Below are positions 33,482 through 34,383 of a DNA stretch of 34,383 nucleotides, in pieces (within the stretch, counting starts at the first letter, position 1; each line of letters begins with the position of its first letter). A program made the translations under genes and the position numbers. The notes under the pieces were generated by a model that was given only the letters and a program-made list of their open reading frames with translations, had not been told where the DNA came from and did not search any database. This stretch comes from Natrinema gari JCM 14663 (lineage in GTDB: Archaea; Halobacteriota; Halobacteria; Halobacteriales; Natrialbaceae), in contig NZ_AOIJ01000056.1 of NCBI RefSeq assembly GCF_000337175.1, forward strand, positions 1 through 34,383, in the 5' to 3' direction.

Positions 33482-34369
33482 TCACTCCGCCGGGGACGCA
33501 CCGTCGCCGCCGCTCGCCGCCTCCTGCTCGATTGCGGCCTCGGTCACCGGAACGTCGACGGACTCGATGACATCCGCGACCACATCGGCCGCGGCGACAT
33601 CGCTCAGCCCGGCATCGGTCGTCAACACGAGGCGATGGGCCAGAACCGGTTCGGCCAGCGCTTTCACGTCGTCCGGGATGACGTACTCGCGACCGCGGAT
33701 CGCGGCGCGTGCCTTGACGCCGTTGAGAGACGCGAGCGTCGCTCGCGGCGACGCTCCGTGAGCGACATCGGGATGTGCTCGTGTCGCCCCGGCGAGATCG
33801 ACGAGATACTGTTTGACCGGGCGGGCGACGTGAACGCCGTCGGCGCGCTCCCGCGCTGTGAGTATCTCCTCGCGGTCGACCACCTGCTCGATCGCCGTCG
33901 GCCCGAGCATCGGCTCGTCGTCGAAGCGGTCGACGAGGGTCAATTCCGCGTCCTCGTCGGGGAGGTCGATCCGGTGTTTGAACTGGAAGCGGTCGCGCTG
34001 GGCCTCCGGGAGTTCGAAGACACCCTCCATCTCGATCGGGTTCTGCGTCGCGATGACCATGAACGGCCGCGGCAACGCGAGGGTCTCGCCACCGATGGTG
34101 ACGTGGCGCTCCTGCATGGCCTCGAGTAGGGCGCTCTGGGTCTTCGGCGTCGCGCGGTTGATTTCGTCGGCGACGACGATGTTGGCGAAGACCGGCCCCC
34201 GCTGGAGTTCGAACGTCTCTCCGCTCTCCCGGTAGATCTCCGTGCCGGTGATATCCGCCGGCAGGATGTCGGGCGTCATCTGGATGCGATTGTACTCGAG
34301 GCCGCTCGCGCGGGCGAAGAGGTTCGCGAGCGTCGTCTTCGCCACGCCGGGAACCCCCTCGAGCAGGAG
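33482..34369 (-). CDS. MoxR-type AAA+ ATPase, N-terminus cut by contig end
   Basis: The 295 residues present begin at LLLEGVPGVAKTTLANLFAR, which contains the Walker A loop GVPGVAKTT, so about the first 40 residues are missing into the adapter. VVADEINRATPKTQSALLEA holds Walker B (DE) and the MoxR-type sensor region, then FMVIATQNPIEMEGVFELPE (sensor 1) and RFQFKHRIDLP. The C-terminal lid has ASPRATLASL (sensor 2 Arg). MoxR ATPases act as chaperones for metal or vWA-containing partners such as DUF58 proteins. Here the gene is convergent to the DUF58 operon rather than first in it. A GTG inside the Walker A sequence is not a true start. The acidic Ser/Gly-rich C-terminal tail is about 20 residues. 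Confidence 0.93.
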   Translation of the reverse strand, partial: LLLEGVPGVAKTTLANLFARASGLEYNRIQMTPDILPADITGTEIYRESGETFELQRGPVFANIVVADEINRATPKTQSALLEAMQERHVTIGGETLALPRPFMVIATQNPIEMEGVFELPEAQRDRFQFKHRIDLPDEDAELTLVDRFDDEPMLGPTAIEQVVDREEILTARERADGVHVARPVKQYLVDLAGATRAHPDVAHGASPRATLASLNGVKARAAIRGREYVIPDDVKALAEPVLAHRLVLTTDAGLSDVAAADVVADVIESVDVPVTEAAIEQEAASGGDGASPAE

Positions 34370-34383
34370 CTGTCTCTTATACA
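34370..34383 (-). other. Tn5/Nextera mosaic-end adapter remnant (right)
   Basis: The last 14 bases read CTGTCTCTTATACA, the reverse complement of the mosaic end at the left edge. It cuts the MoxR gene and is not genomic. Confidence 0.97.

Noticed and set aside
1..34383. Very frequent CTCGAG hexamer across the window
   Set aside because: It falls mostly in coding frames as Leu-Glu codons or the same site read in the other frames; it reflects codon bias, not a regulatory or repeat element.
1..34383. tRNA or rRNA genes, CRISPR arrays, insertion sequences, integrase or attachment sites
   Set aside because: Looked for by eye on both strands. No T-loop-like tRNA 3' ends, regular direct repeats, transposase motifs or flanking duplications were found.

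Overview
This window looks like a chromosomal piece of a haloarchaeon (class Halobacteria). It is GC-rich, the predicted proteins are strongly acidic, the Leu-Glu codon pair CTC-GAG recurs throughout, and many genes have a TATA-like box about 25-35 bases upstream of the start codon with no Shine-Dalgarno site, as expected for leaderless haloarchaeal transcripts. Both ends carry Tn5/Nextera mosaic-end sequence, so the contig is untrimmed and its two terminal genes are cut. I could run no searches; family calls rest on motifs and residue spacing read by eye.

Bases 17-6144 hold an acyl-CoA catabolism group, all on the minus strand: a two-domain MaoC-type hydratase (cut), an acyl-CoA dehydrogenase with an Asp at the usual catalytic position, a family III CoA enzyme carrying the His/Asp pair of alpha-methylacyl-CoA racemases, an R2lox-type di-metal oxidase, and an enoyl-CoA hydratase. 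Four of the five have their own box near -30. Together they suggest oxidation of 2-methyl-branched (possibly isoprenoid) acyl groups. At 6442-7524 lies a TrpD-family protein lacking the canonical anthranilate phosphoribosyltransferase motif.

Bases 8038-11369 encode a secreted, membrane-anchored protein (helical region, three Ig-like repeats, one membrane helix, DUF4129-like tail) and a DUF1616 protein. Bases 11407-15804 hold a GT-C-like membrane protein, two alkaline-phosphatase-superfamily enzymes with Thr nucleophiles, and a 32-codon ORF joined to both neighbours by ATGA overlaps.

Bases 15855-29964 are a surface-glycan locus: a flippase, three GT-B glycosyltransferases, a GT2 enzyme fused to a membrane domain, WecB and WecC homologues (UDP-GlcNAc to UDP-ManNAc to UDP-ManNAcA), three SDR epimerase/dehydratases, a UDP-sulfoquinovose synthase-like enzyme and a methyltransferase. 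The predicted glycan is acidic and possibly sulfonated. No oligosaccharyltransferase (AglB) or polymerase is present, so transfer to protein must be encoded elsewhere.

An AT-rich divergent promoter (29965-30140) separates this locus from bases 30141-34369: a 49-residue Cys-containing acidic protein, a coupled operon of DUF58 protein plus two membrane proteins, and, convergent to it, a cut MoxR ATPase. MoxR, DUF58 and DUF4129 proteins usually belong to one system. Here the DUF4129 member lies about 20 kb away, on the other side of the glycan genes.
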